64,000 nt of DNA from UBA5314 sp964635975 (GCA_964635975.1 CAZWPO010000015.1:8003-72002), one strand, 5' to 3'. Positions 35,862 through 45,145 are shown, counted from the stretch's first letter. Notes: a model not told the origin generated them from the sequence alone. Translations and numbers: made by a program.

Positions 35862-35890
35862 GAGGGTGTCAGGAAGTTGACACCCTCTTT
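35862..35890. terminator. Terminator between convergent genes
   Basis: GAGGGTGTCA...TTGACACCCTC with a short T-tract. Stem and loop closely resemble the reverse complement of the 3' hairpin of the 152-bp repeats. Confidence 0.75.
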
Positions 35891-35901
35891 GCAGCCGATC
35901 A

Positions 35902-36315
35902 TTAGCGCAGTATTTTGACGTTTAATGATTTGATTGCCATTGTTATGACATCGCCAGCTTTGTACCCCAGGCTCTCAAAATCTCTGCGCGGCATCATTGA
36001 AGTCATCATTTGGCCGCCGGCACGGATGCTGATCAAAGATGTGTAATCGCCGCTAACAACACTAATAATAGGCCCACTAACCCAGTTTACCAGACCTCTG
36101 TTAGCTCGCATTGTTGTATCATCGAGGGTTTTATTGCCATAGAAGCTACTGCAATCTTCATCTGAACCAGTACAATATCCATAGTTGATGCATCGTGTGC
36201 AGGCGGAAGACTCACTAAAATTTGCCAGACCGTAGGCTTCATGATAGGACTGACACTCTGTCTCGCTTTGGGAGCAATAGAAAGATACCCGGCATTCACT
36301 ACAGTCAGAAAGCAT
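35902..36315 (-). CDS. Cys-repeat protein with Mop/TOBE molybdate-binding domain
   Basis: A protein of 137 aa. The N-terminal 60 residues hold two copies of the same pattern, C-x2-C-x5-C-x6-C (C5, C8, C14, C21 and C39, C42, C48, C55), each followed by an aromatic Ser/Tyr-rich segment. The C-terminal part (about 72-137) fits a Mop/TOBE fold: GPIISVVSGDYTSLISI and LGYKAGDVITMAIKSLNVKI. Mop domains bind molybdate or tungstate; the Cys repeats look like metal or Fe-S ligands. No signal peptide. A link to the mod operon 22 kb away is inferred from the fold only. Confidence 0.75.
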   Translation of the reverse strand: MLSDCSECRVSFYCSQSETECQSYHEAYGLANFSESSACTRCINYGYCTGSDEDCSSFYGNKTLDDTTMRANRGLVNWVSGPIISVVSGDYTSLISIRAGGQMMTSMMPRRDFESLGYKAGDVITMAIKSLNVKILR

Positions 36316-36527
36316 ATTTATTCGACCCCCTTATACTGATTTTGTCTATGTGGGTTAATTATTTGTGACAGACAGGTCTATTAACTACTGCTTATATTTT
36401 AGATAAAAAGTCTGCAAAGTAAACCCCAAAGTGGAGATTCACCAATATCTGATTGATACTCGGACTAAGGATATGTAATTGCTGCCAGTTGCTTTGCCTT
36501 GTCGAGATATCATCCTTTAGTAGGTAA

Positions 36528-36556
36528 TTGTCTGCCCCGAAGTTAACTGATAGAAT
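36528..36556 (+). promoter_or_regulatory. Sigma-A-type promoter of the MarR gene
   Basis: TTGTCT and TAGAAT with a 17-bp spacer, 51 bp upstream of the GTG start. Confidence 0.6.
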
Positions 36557-36606
36557 ATAAAGACGGGATAACAACCGTTAATTATGACTTCAAAAGGTGG
36601 TCAACA

Positions 36607-37023
36607 GTGCAACTAGATCAATGTATAAATTTTGTATTGACCAAAGCCCAGCAATCTGTGCAGCAGATGTTTAAAGCCCGCCTGGCTCCGCTGGGAGTGA
36701 CACCCGGGCAATATGCTGTATTGGCCTGTTTGTGGGATGGAGATGGTAAGACTGCCAAACAGTTGGCAGAAGAGCTTTTTCTTGACGGTTCTACCATGAC
36801 TGGTATTTTGGACCGGATTGAACAAAAAGGGTTGATTTCTAAACAGGTGGACCCCAAGGACCGCCGCGCTATTCGAGTAATGCTTACTGAAAAAGGGCGA
36901 GCTCTAGAAGAACCACTGCATCAGGTCATTATCGACGCCAACCGGGAAGCACTTGCCAGTATGGGAGAAACAGAAGGCGATTCCTTAAAATTCTTACTGC
37001 ACAAACTGACTCCTGGTTCGTAG
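36607..37023 (+). CDS. MarR-family transcriptional regulator
   Basis: A DNA-binding regulator of 138 aa. The winged helix is clear: LGVTPGQYAVLACLWDGDG, then KQLAEELFLDGSTMTGILDR, IEQKGLISKQVDPKDRRAIR as wing, and VMLTEKGRALEE. GTG start at 36607 with AAAGGTGG about 6 nt upstream. The gene precedes the acyl-CoA dehydrogenase/etfBA operon in the same orientation but is separated by about 290 bp with its own promoter. Regulation of that operon or of itself is plausible but not shown. Confidence 0.92.
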   Translation: MQLDQCINFVLTKAQQSVQQMFKARLAPLGVTPGQYAVLACLWDGDGKTAKQLAEELFLDGSTMTGILDRIEQKGLISKQVDPKDRRAIRVMLTEKGRALEEPLHQVIIDANREALASMGETEGDSLKFLLHKLTPGS

Positions 37024-37230
37024 ATAGAGAAAATATCACTATGTACCGAAAAGCCGCCACTTCTTGAGAGTGAGGTGATTTTTCATTATTCTTCGATAAA
37101 TAAGGCATCCTATCTTTACTTGCAAGCAGATCAGCATCCCTTTTATCTACACCCGCAGGGGTGATATAAAAGCCTGAAACATAAGAAATAGAAGCCAAAA
37201 TCGACAAATAGTTGGTATGCAAATTAATTG

Positions 37231-37259
37231 TTGACAATCTATTTTTCTCCCGTTAGAAT
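37231..37259 (+). promoter_or_regulatory. Sigma-A promoter of the acyl-CoA dehydrogenase-etfBA operon
   Basis: TTGACA and TAGAAT with a 17-bp spacer, 56 bp upstream of the start codon. This contrasts with the sigma-54 promoter of the other acyl-CoA dehydrogenase operon. Confidence 0.75.
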
Positions 37260-37315
37260 TCAAGCAACAGCATGTATGAGTACGTTGTTAGGACAGGATA
37301 GAAAGGAGTGCTTCT

Positions 37316-38455
37316 ATGGATTTTAAGCTTACTGAAGAGCAAGAACTGATCCGCCAGAACATGCGGGATTTCACGAAGACCTATGTTGATCCCATCGCAG
37401 CTGAGATTGATGAGAACAGCCGCCATCCGGAAGAAGTTATCAAAAAACTGGGTGAGATGGGATACATGGGTATGCCTTTTGACCAGAAATATGGCGGTGC
37501 AGGGACCGACTACCTTACCTATGCCCTGGCAGTCGAAGAGTTGTCCAGGTCATGCGCAGCCACCGGTTTTACCATGTCGGTGCATACCGGTCTAGGTGTA
37601 GGAGCGATCTACTATAACGGTAATGAAGAACAAAAACAAAAATACCTTCCGGCCCTTTGCAGTGGGAAAGCACTGGGGGCTTTTTCTTTGACTGAACCGT
37701 CTGCTGGTACTGATGTTGGGGGGGCAACGACTACCGCGATAAAAGATGGTGATGCCTATATTCTAAACGGCACCAAGACTTTTACCTCCAACGGTCCTAA
37801 TGGCGATGTATACGTAGTCTTTGCGTGGACGGACAAATCTGCAGGACCCAAGGGTATGAGCGCTTTCATTATTCCAAAAGGTACTCCCGGGCTATCAGTC
37901 GGTGAGCATTTTAAAAAGATGGGTATACGTGCTTCCCAGACTTCAGAGATTGTATTAAAGGACTGCCGAGTTCCAGCCACCAATCTTCTTGGAGCTGAGG
38001 GTGCGGGTATGAAAATCGCCATGACCAGTTTGGACAACGGGCGTATAGGCATCGCTGCTCAGGCAGTGGGTATTGCTCAGGCAGCGCTGGATGAGTCTAT
38101 AAGTTATTCCAAACAGAGAATCCAATTTAATAAACCTATAAGCAAAAACCAGGCTATTCAGTGGATGATCGCCGACATGGCTACCGAAGTACAGGCCGGG
38201 CGTTTTATGTATATGTACGCCGCCTGGGTTAAAGACCAGGGCCTTCCCTACTCGAAAGAGGCGGCTATGGCAAAATTGTGGTGCGCAGAGATGTGCAACC
38301 GGCATGCCTCCAAGGCGGTTCAGATTCATGGCGGTTATGGATACTGCAAAGGATTCAAAGTAGAGAGATTGCTTCGTGACGCTAAAATAACCGAGATTTA
38401 TGAAGGCACCTCAGAAGCACAGCGCATGGTGATTGCCGGCAATGTTTTACGCTGA
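37316..38455 (+). CDS. Acyl-CoA dehydrogenase, butyryl-CoA type
   Basis: A short-chain acyl-CoA dehydrogenase of 379 aa. Motifs: AFSLTEPSAGTDVGG (FAD and substrate), FTSNGPNGDVYVVFAW, KKMGIRASQTSEIV, and QIHGGYGYCKGFKVERLLRD followed by IYEGTSEAQRMVI, which contains the catalytic Glu. etfB and etfA follow directly, the classical bcd-etfBA order, so electrons go to this Etf. In syntrophs the same enzyme family oxidises butyryl-CoA by reverse electron transfer. No crotonase or hydroxybutyryl-CoA dehydrogenase is in the cluster. Confidence 0.94.
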   Translation: MDFKLTEEQELIRQNMRDFTKTYVDPIAAEIDENSRHPEEVIKKLGEMGYMGMPFDQKYGGAGTDYLTYALAVEELSRSCAATGFTMSVHTGLGVGAIYYNGNEEQKQKYLPALCSGKALGAFSLTEPSAGTDVGGATTTAIKDGDAYILNGTKTFTSNGPNGDVYVVFAWTDKSAGPKGMSAFIIPKGTPGLSVGEHFKKMGIRASQTSEIVLKDCRVPATNLLGAEGAGMKIAMTSLDNGRIGIAAQAVGIAQAALDESISYSKQRIQFNKPISKNQAIQWMIADMATEVQAGRFMYMYAAWVKDQGLPYSKEAAMAKLWCAEMCNRHASKAVQIHGGYGYCKGFKVERLLRDAKITEIYEGTSEAQRMVIAGNVLR

Positions 38456-38513
38456 TATTCTTAGCGAAGATTGTTAAACCAATTCTGGATTAATGATGGA
38501 AAGGTGATGCCAA

Positions 38514-39275
38514 GTGCCCAACGTTCTAAGCTGCTACAAATGGGTGATTGATGAGGCTTATATCAAGGTTGGAGCCTCATCTCAATTGGACATGAGTTTT
38601 GTTGATTACAAGATTAGTGATTACGACAAAAACGCCATAGAAGAGGCTGTTCTGTTGCAGGAAAAATATGGAGGCAGCTCAGCTGTTATTACGGTTGGCC
38701 GCCCCGAGGATACCAAGGGCATTAAAGATGCTTTATCCAGGGGCCCGGAAAAGGCTTATTTCGTCAATGACACTGGCTTTGTCGATTTGGAACCCGGGCA
38801 GACCGCTGCCATTCTAGCCGATGCCATCAGCGGCAGGATAGATTATGATATCATCCTTTGCGGCGAGGGATCAAGCGATCTTTATGCGCAGCAGGTTGGA
38901 CCACGCTTAGCAGAAAAATTGGGCATAGCTTGTATATGTTTTGCCACTGATATTGAAATTCTAGATGATGCGGTGCGAGTGGAGAGAAAAGTAGAAGACG
39001 GTTTAGAAGTGGTTCGCTCTCCATTTCCTCTATTGATCACATTAGCTCCTGACATTAATGTGCCGCGTATTCCGGGTCTGCGAGATACCCTGGCGGCTTC
39101 TAAAAAACCAGTCGAGGAGATTACTCTTTCCGAGCTGAAAGGCAGTTATCCGGCCAGACTTAAGACATTAGAAGTTCGGGCGTCCAGCATGGAACGCGGG
39201 GGACAGAAACTCAGCGGGGACCTGGCCGGGGTCAAGTCACTGCTGGAAAACTTGCAAAAAGAAGGCGTTTTATAG
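38514..39275 (+). CDS. etfB: Electron transfer flavoprotein, beta subunit
   Basis: The Etf beta subunit, 253 aa, which binds AMP or a second FAD in bifurcating forms. Family pattern: ISDYDKNAIEEAVLLQEKYGG, ITVGRPEDTKGIKDALSRGP, DIILCGEGSSDLYAQQVGP and the PRIPGLRDTLAASKKP segment near the C-terminus. GTG start at 38514 with AAAGGTG 7-8 nt upstream. It lies between acyl-CoA dehydrogenase and etfA with short spacers, one operon. I cannot tell a bifurcating from a simple Etf by eye. Confidence 0.93.
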   Translation: MPNVLSCYKWVIDEAYIKVGASSQLDMSFVDYKISDYDKNAIEEAVLLQEKYGGSSAVITVGRPEDTKGIKDALSRGPEKAYFVNDTGFVDLEPGQTAAILADAISGRIDYDIILCGEGSSDLYAQQVGPRLAEKLGIACICFATDIEILDDAVRVERKVEDGLEVVRSPFPLLITLAPDINVPRIPGLRDTLAASKKPVEEITLSELKGSYPARLKTLEVRASSMERGGQKLSGDLAGVKSLLENLQKEGVL

Positions 39276-39286
39276 GAGGGTTGAAA

Positions 39287-40243
39287 ATGGCTGGAATCTG
39301 GTTAGTAGCGGAAAACCTCGAACAGAGCAAGGAGTTGATAACTGCAGGAAGGCAGCTGGCTGCTGGTACTGGAGCGGAGGTAGCTGTTTTCACCTGGGAT
39401 CAAGAGTGGAGTGAAGAGTGTCTGGCACACGGGGCTAATCTAGCTTTCCTCATGCCTCCGTTGTCAAGTGAACAGACATTGGAAGCGTATGTGCCGGTCA
39501 TTTGCGAGAAGGCACTGGAAGAAAAGCCGGTGGTTATTCTGTTTATCGCCAATCTAAAAGGCAGGGAGATGGCAGCCCGGGTGGCCAGCCGGCTGGATGC
39601 GGGTTTGATAAGCGAATGCCAGAACCTCTACTGGGATGGGGAAAGCGATGCTTTAGTAGGCGAACGGCTCATATATGGAGGAGCCGGGGTTCAGAAGGTA
39701 TGCTGCATGGGCAGTACTCAGCTAGCTACCATACCTCCTCGTGCATATGAAGCAGCCGGACGTCAGAATGATGGCAATGGCCAGTTAGTCCATATAACTC
39801 TGCAGCCCTCATCGAAGGTGACCCTGCTTGAAAAAAAGGCCCGGGAGTATCAATCTCAGGATATAAGTAAAGCCCGGGTGGTAATTTGTATTGGTCGGGG
39901 AATAGAAAAAGAAGAAGATATAGAAATGGCTCGCGAGTTGGCCGGACTTTTAGGGGGGGAGATAGGATGTACGCGTCCTATTTCGGAAGAAATGCATTGG
40001 CTGCCGGAAGATACCTGTATCGGTCTATCCGGTAAAACCATAAAACCAGAACTGTATATTGGATTAGGTGTTTCCGGGCAAATACAGCACCTTACCGGCA
40101 TACGCGATGCCAGGATAGTCTGCGCGATAAATAATGACGAGAATGCACCGGTCTTTGCAGCATCTGACTATGGCATTGTCGGTGATGTATATCAAGTATT
40201 ACCAGAGTTGATCAGAGAGATAAAGATACTAAAGGGGAAATAG
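39287..40243 (+). CDS. etfA: Electron transfer flavoprotein, alpha subunit
   Basis: The FAD-carrying Etf alpha subunit, 318 aa. The C-terminal FAD domain is typical: ARVVICIGRGIEKEED, GGEIGCTRPISE, then GLSGKTIKPELYIGLGVSG, IQHLTGI and IVCAINNDENAPVFAASDYG. ATG 39287 is 6 nt from GGAGGG; the TTG at 39281 lies too close. It accepts electrons from the acyl-CoA dehydrogenase together with etfB and passes them to a membrane oxidoreductase not encoded here. A strong terminator follows. Confidence 0.94.
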   Translation: MAGIWLVAENLEQSKELITAGRQLAAGTGAEVAVFTWDQEWSEECLAHGANLAFLMPPLSSEQTLEAYVPVICEKALEEKPVVILFIANLKGREMAARVASRLDAGLISECQNLYWDGESDALVGERLIYGGAGVQKVCCMGSTQLATIPPRAYEAAGRQNDGNGQLVHITLQPSSKVTLLEKKAREYQSQDISKARVVICIGRGIEKEEDIEMARELAGLLGGEIGCTRPISEEMHWLPEDTCIGLSGKTIKPELYIGLGVSGQIQHLTGIRDARIVCAINNDENAPVFAASDYGIVGDVYQVLPELIREIKILKGK

Positions 40244-40261
40244 GAAATAGGACGGGGGCTG

Positions 40262-40293
40262 AAGCCGGGAACAGGTTCCCGGCTTATTTTTTT
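40262..40293. terminator. Rho-independent terminator of the etf operon
   Basis: AAGCCGGGAA pairs with TTCCCGGCTT (10 bp, 4-nt loop), followed by ATTTTTTT. It lies between the operon and a convergent gene. Confidence 0.9.
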
Positions 40294-40295
40294 GC

Positions 40296-42761
40296 TCAAG
40301 CCAGGTTCCCAAGGTCGGATAGTTCGATAAATACTTCGATGAGGTGGGGATCAAATTGAGTTCCCGCGCATTTCTTTAGCTCGCCAAGGGCGTCTTTGAT
40401 GGCCATAGCCTCCCTATAGGGGCGGTTGCTGGTCATAGCGTCGTAGGCGTCAGCAATAGCTAAAATACGGCATTCCAGAGGTATGTCTTCACCTTTCAAA
40501 CCTAAAGGATAGCCGCCGCCGTCCCACCATTCATGGTGTTTCAGAATCAATTCTGCTACAGGCTGCAGGTCGGAGGCGGCCCGGGCGATTCGATAGCCGA
40601 TCTCACTGTGCTTCTTCATTTCTGTATATTCTTCCGGGCTTAAGGGCTCAGGCTTTAAGAGCAGAGAGTCAGGAACACCGACTTTGCCAATATCATGGAA
40701 ACGGGCGAATAAACGTAAGTCATTTAGACGATTAGGGGCAAACTGTAAAGCTGCAGCCAGGGCGAGGCTGTACTTTTCGATGCGGTCGACGTGGCCCCCG
40801 GTAATGAAATCGCGTTCTTGGAGCGCTTGCATAAGGCTGGCTACAATCCCACTGTGCCCGCTCTGCTGGCTGTGGACTTTTTCTCGGTACATGGCATTGT
40901 CAGCCTCACGATATAGGTTGGCCATAGTCATCTGGTTATTGAATCTGATAGCGTACCCAATTGAGATACTAAGAGGCAGATCGGGATATTTGATAGTGTG
41001 TTCCAAAGCTTTTTGCTTGATCGAGCTGTAAGCCTCATCGACCTGGCCTTGCGTGCAGCGTGGAATCATAATGGCAAATTCATCACCGCCTATGCGGGCG
41101 ATTATACTGGATTGGCGGCATGCCTCCTGAAATATTCTGGCTGCCTTGCTTATCAGATCGTCACCGCTTTTGTGCCCCAGGGTGTCATTGATGAACTTCA
41201 GGCCATCAAGATCGCACATGAGCAGGGCCAACGGAATTGACTCCGGGCCTTCCTGAGCCAGCATCTGCTGTTCGAAATAATTGCGGTTGAAAAGTCCGGT
41301 TAGAGCGTCGTGCTCGCTGATATAGCGGATGCGCTCTTCGGTTTCTTTTCTAAAACTGATATCACGTCCTACCAAAACGATACCGGTTCTCTGACCGGTT
41401 TCATCATAAATCGCACTGCCTGTAAGCTCTAGCCAAAAATAGCTGCCGTCTGCCTTTCGGGTCCGAAATTCGGCCTGGCCAAACCCTGTAGCATCAATAT
41501 CATTTTTGAAGTGGTGCGAAAGCGCAGCTATATCATCTGAGTGCACCAGGCTGAAAAAATTCATCTGATTTAGCTCTTCCGCGCTAAAGCCTAATATTTT
41601 AACGACTGAAGGGCTGTTATAGACAAAATTACCCTTAGGGTCGATCTGAGCGACCAATTCCATCATATTGTCGGTGATACGCCTGAGGGCAGCATCGTTT
41701 TCAAGTAGAAGCAGATGCGAGTTTTCCAGCTCGGCAAGCATTTTATTCATCGAAGCCGCGAGCCCGCCGAGTTCATCTGCTCCCTGTTCCATTACCCTCG
41801 AACTGAAGCCGCTGTCAGTGACATGCTTGACATCCTGGTTCAAACGGTAGATGCGGGAAAGTACCAGTTTCTCAAGAATTAGCATGGTGATAAGCCCGAA
41901 GAAAAGGGCGATAAGAATAGCAAAACCAAGCGCATAGTAGAGCGCATCCTGCCCCTGTTTGTAGAGGGCGCGGGGCATCTGTACTTTAAGCAGAACAAGC
42001 GCTTGATCATTTATATCTGAAAGCAGTGTGTAACCGGCAACCAGATCCTGGTCTAGTACCTTAACAGAAACTGGCTGGGCAGGGCTGAGCGTGCTTAGAA
42101 CAGCCTGCAGCTCGGGATTCTGTTTCGTATCTTTTATTGCCTCGAAGGATATGTCTTCCTGAATAGTTTTTGATATTTTATCGATATAAACTGAATCAAA
42201 GTAACGGCCGACCAGGATGGTTCCGTTGACTTCCCCGGAACCGTCGCTTCTCAAAATTGGATAAGAAGCCAGCATCATAATGCTGTCTTGCAGTTCGATT
42301 AATCCGAGTTGGGGTGCTCTAGAAGACGGATCGCGTAGCAGTGTTGGGGATGCCTGGATTTTTTCAAACAATCCCGCCGGAACAGGAGTAAATTCTCCCT
42401 TTTGAAGATCCAGGGCTTTGCCGACTACGACTTGCCCTGAATCGTTAATAATGATCATAATATTGATTTTCAGCTGGGCCAGGGTTGCGTAATCAAGGTT
42501 GCTGTCTTCATATTCCTTATTATGGTCGTCTGCATAAAAGTATGTATCATCCCAGCTGCCCCAGTCGGCTCCCACAGATTCAAGGCTATGCAGGTCATTA
42601 TTAATGAAATTTTTTGTGCGGTTAACGCCTTCAGTGACTGTTTTGTTTTCCAGTACGGCCAGGTTTCTTGAAAGAATTGTCTTAACGCTGAGATACATAC
42701 CCAGCATCAATAAAATAAAAGTCAAGCTGATAAACAGAATTGTCCTGCGGCGTAGACTCAT
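40296..42761 (-). CDS. CHASE4-HAMP-PAS-GGDEF-HD-GYP membrane protein
   Basis: A bifunctional c-di-GMP enzyme candidate of 821 aa. Two membrane helices (about 8-28 and 275-300) bracket an extracellular CHASE4-type sensor (DWGSWDDTYFYADD). HAMP, a PAS domain (about 365-480), GGDEF (about 490-640) and HD-GYP (about 650-815) follow. The cyclase motif is intact (RIGGDEFAIM). The HD-GYP phosphodiesterase has HDIGKVG and HHEWWDGGGYPLGLKG. An extracellular signal may switch between synthesis and breakdown. Start ATG 42761 with AGGGAG 8 nt upstream. Confidence 0.92.
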   Translation of the reverse strand: MSLRRRTILFISLTFILLMLGMYLSVKTILSRNLAVLENKTVTEGVNRTKNFINNDLHSLESVGADWGSWDDTYFYADDHNKEYEDSNLDYATLAQLKINIMIIINDSGQVVVGKALDLQKGEFTPVPAGLFEKIQASPTLLRDPSSRAPQLGLIELQDSIMMLASYPILRSDGSGEVNGTILVGRYFDSVYIDKISKTIQEDISFEAIKDTKQNPELQAVLSTLSPAQPVSVKVLDQDLVAGYTLLSDINDQALVLLKVQMPRALYKQGQDALYYALGFAILIALFFGLITMLILEKLVLSRIYRLNQDVKHVTDSGFSSRVMEQGADELGGLAASMNKMLAELENSHLLLLENDAALRRITDNMMELVAQIDPKGNFVYNSPSVVKILGFSAEELNQMNFFSLVHSDDIAALSHHFKNDIDATGFGQAEFRTRKADGSYFWLELTGSAIYDETGQRTGIVLVGRDISFRKETEERIRYISEHDALTGLFNRNYFEQQMLAQEGPESIPLALLMCDLDGLKFINDTLGHKSGDDLISKAARIFQEACRQSSIIARIGGDEFAIMIPRCTQGQVDEAYSSIKQKALEHTIKYPDLPLSISIGYAIRFNNQMTMANLYREADNAMYREKVHSQQSGHSGIVASLMQALQERDFITGGHVDRIEKYSLALAAALQFAPNRLNDLRLFARFHDIGKVGVPDSLLLKPEPLSPEEYTEMKKHSEIGYRIARAASDLQPVAELILKHHEWWDGGGYPLGLKGEDIPLECRILAIADAYDAMTSNRPYREAMAIKDALGELKKCAGTQFDPHLIEVFIELSDLGNLA

Positions 42762-43012
42762 AGCGTGCACTCCCTATTGATATATTATTCAAAGATATCG
42801 ATGGGGGCTGGCAAGTGGGCAAAGCATCCATGCTGGTGTTGGTGCCCTAAAATCCCTTTATATCATCTAATATCGACAAGGAGGGAGATATCTTTAAATT
42901 TTAAATATCGCAGACCTTTTTGTAATGCTAAATATGCATTCAACTGCAGATATTAAATATAGCTTTTTCTAAAGGGATTGAGGTATAGACGCCAAAAAGG
43001 GGGTAGGTTGAG

Positions 43013-43672
43013 TTGAAAGCAAAGACTTTTTTGGTTTTCGTGGCAATTTCTTTATTATCCCTGGCAGCGATTCTCATCGTCAAAAGAGATATCTGGCATT
43101 ATCGGGCTATAAATCTAAGCCAAAGCGCCGGACAGGCAAATTGGGATATGGTGATGCTGGATGATTATGTCCCTGGAATCGTAGTGGAATTGCGCTATGC
43201 AGGCAGTAATAATGTATTCGGAGAAGCAGTATACAAAAGCAGCAGGGCTCAGCTCAGAAGGGGAACGGCCGACCTTTTAAAAGCGGCCGAATTAGAGTTC
43301 GAACAGAATGGTTATCATTTAAAGATCTGGGATGCTTACCGCTCTACAAACGTTCAGTACATTCTTTGGGAGAAGATGCCTGATGTAAGATTTGTGGTTG
43401 ATCCCCATAGAAGTTTTTCTTACCATTCCCGCGGGGCCGCTGTCGATGTGACTCTGGTAGATGAGCAGGGACGGGAATTGATTATGCCCAGTGATTTCGA
43501 TGATTTTAGCTCCAGGGCTAATAGAGATTACAGTGATGTAGATCGAGCTGCGGCGAAAAATGCAAGTTATCTAGAGGAAGTAATGAAAAGGAACGGATTT
43601 AAGAGTATATATAATGAATGGTGGCATTTCGCTGACAGAGAAGCCGAAAAATATCCGGTGGCAGAGGAATAA
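43013..43672 (+). CDS. D-Ala-D-Ala dipeptidase, VanX/DdpX-like
   Basis: A membrane-anchored metallopeptidase of 219 aa. An N-terminal hydrophobic segment (about 4-24) is followed by the VanX domain: IVVELRYAGSNNVFGE, WDAYRS, the zinc ligands in SYHSRGAAVDVTL (HxxxxxxD) and NEWWHFAD (ExxWH). It should hydrolyse D-Ala-D-Ala outside the membrane, suiting wall recycling. No vanH/vanA-type genes are adjacent, so it is not evidence of glycopeptide resistance. TTG start 43013, with an AAGGGGG site 6-10 nt upstream. Confidence 0.85.
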   Translation: MKAKTFLVFVAISLLSLAAILIVKRDIWHYRAINLSQSAGQANWDMVMLDDYVPGIVVELRYAGSNNVFGEAVYKSSRAQLRRGTADLLKAAELEFEQNGYHLKIWDAYRSTNVQYILWEKMPDVRFVVDPHRSFSYHSRGAAVDVTLVDEQGRELIMPSDFDDFSSRANRDYSDVDRAAAKNASYLEEVMKRNGFKSIYNEWWHFADREAEKYPVAEE

Positions 43673-43706
43673 GCGAATCGGTCTGTTTGTAGTAAGCGCG
43701 TCGTAA

Positions 43707-43820
43707 CTAAAACTTCATCCGGGAGAAAATGACCAATGTGCTGATCCATATGAACAGCATGACCAGCGCTACAAGAATCCCCCATTTGTATTCAGATAAA
43801 ATATATAATAACTTCTTCAT
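43707..43820 (-). CDS. Single-pass membrane microprotein
   Basis: A protein of 37 aa: short polar N-terminus (MKKLLYILSEYK), then one hydrophobic helix (WGILVALVMLFIWISTLVIF) and a short basic end. AAGG lies about 9 nt upstream of ATG 43820. It is convergent with the VanX-like gene. No family was recognised; the size and layout suit a small membrane regulator. Confidence 0.5.
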   Translation of the reverse strand: MKKLLYILSEYKWGILVALVMLFIWISTLVIFSRMKF

Positions 43821-43955
43821 GTCAACTACCTTCGTCAAGCAGAATAGGCGTTAAAGGTAAGGCGAATCACCTCATTGGGACTTTAATCTAATTATAGACA
43901 TTTAGAGGGCAAAGCAAAATAGAACCTTACTACCGGGAGAGGAAAGGGAGTCTTT

Positions 43956-45062
43956 TTATTTACCTTCAGCTGATTCCGGCAGCCATCTGTAGAAGTCCCA
44001 GTTGGCCTTGGCAAACAGGTGGAGCGAAAACTGCCTGTCCAAATGCTGGTTTCCCTGCTGCCGGTCGGCCAGGTCTGCTGCGCAGTACGGATCAATATGG
44101 TCCACCGGGGCGTCTGTGCCAGCAAGCAGTCGGATGTTGCTGTCGCGCAGCAGGTTCCAGGCATACGCTGTCTGTAAGCGATTTTCTCCCAGGCGTAAAA
44201 ATGCCCAGCTAAGTTCTCCAGAAAACGCTGGCTCAATACAAACGGGAATATCGAGTCTTGCTATTGCTTCAATTTGAGCGGGAGTAGCCACCTGCAAGTG
44301 TTCTATCCTATCGAGGGGGTGGCGGCTCTTCTCGATCACCTTCAAGAATTGCTCGACAGCCCGGTCGCCAATCGCGTGGCACGCCACCGGTTTCCCTGAA
44401 TTGTGAACTCTATCCACCACTTTTAGGAGATTGTCGTCATCATAATTCAACTGTCCATAATTCCCCGGATCATCTGTATAGGACTCCTTGAGAGCAGCGG
44501 TCCTAGCTCCCAGGCTTCCGTCCAGGAATAGTTTGAATCCCAGTGCTTCGTCAAGTATATCCCAGTCCACTGTATAGAAATCAACCTGGCCAAATAATGC
44601 CCGTTTTTGTTTATCCATAGCCATGTCGATGACCCGGCTGTAACCGTGGGTCCTTAGATTATTCCAACCGTGCTCGATTATCTTAGAATTATCCAGGTTA
44701 AGCTGGAAGGCTACTTTATTTAGTATGGAGAAGACATCGCTCTCCATAAATAATCCATCGGCGCTGTACAATTTTAGCCGTCGCATAGCAGGCGTATTCA
44801 TTATCATCAGGTGCAGACAGCTGCGCACGATAAGAACTGGGCGATCTCCGAACCAGTTATCGAGCATATTCCGATCAGGGATCAGCTTTTCAACCGTGTT
44901 TTCCTGGTTGAATCCGACTCCTATGAGCCAGTCTCCGAGGGGGCGTGCTAGCAAGGATTCGCGGCATTCATCCAAACATCTGACTGCTGTAAGGTCGACA
45001 AAAGCTCGAAACAAACAATATTCCCATAAGTGTATATGTGCATCTAGAAATGGAGCAGGCAT
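43956..45062 (-). CDS. Amidohydrolase-family protein (YtcJ-like)
   Basis: A metal-dependent hydrolase of 368 aa. The N-terminal metal pair is DAHIHLWE; the barrel includes FKLFLDGSLGART, CHAIGDRAVEQFLKV and HLQVATPAQIEAI, ending with LLAGTDAPVDHIDP carrying the conserved Asp. These match the YtcJ/amidohydrolase 3 group, but YtcJ proteins are usually over 500 aa. This one begins directly at the barrel and lacks the flanking beta-sandwich, so it is either a short subgroup or N-terminally reduced. The substrate is unknown. Confidence 0.82.
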   Translation of the reverse strand: MPAPFLDAHIHLWEYCLFRAFVDLTAVRCLDECRESLLARPLGDWLIGVGFNQENTVEKLIPDRNMLDNWFGDRPVLIVRSCLHLMIMNTPAMRRLKLYSADGLFMESDVFSILNKVAFQLNLDNSKIIEHGWNNLRTHGYSRVIDMAMDKQKRALFGQVDFYTVDWDILDEALGFKLFLDGSLGARTAALKESYTDDPGNYGQLNYDDDNLLKVVDRVHNSGKPVACHAIGDRAVEQFLKVIEKSRHPLDRIEHLQVATPAQIEAIARLDIPVCIEPAFSGELSWAFLRLGENRLQTAYAWNLLRDSNIRLLAGTDAPVDHIDPYCAADLADRQQGNQHLDRQFSLHLFAKANWDFYRWLPESAEGK

Positions 45063-45145
45063 TATCTCATCACCTTAATGTTCTATTATTGTTCTGTTCC
45101 AATATGTTACAGGTTGAGGTGCTAAGTCAAGTCGCAAACTAAAAT

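Noticed and set aside
36929..37237. Reverse 102-aa ORF between marR and the acyl-CoA dehydrogenase
   Set aside because: It overlaps the marR 3' end and the operon promoter, lacks a ribosome-binding site and has a non-protein-like sequence.
42762..43012. c-di-GMP (GEMM) riboswitch near the GGDEF genes
   Set aside because: The conserved GEMM core was not found here or upstream of the other GGDEF genes.
43013..43672. Vancomycin-resistance determinant
   Set aside because: The VanX-like peptidase has no vanH/vanA/vanS/vanR neighbours; a wall-recycling role is more likely.
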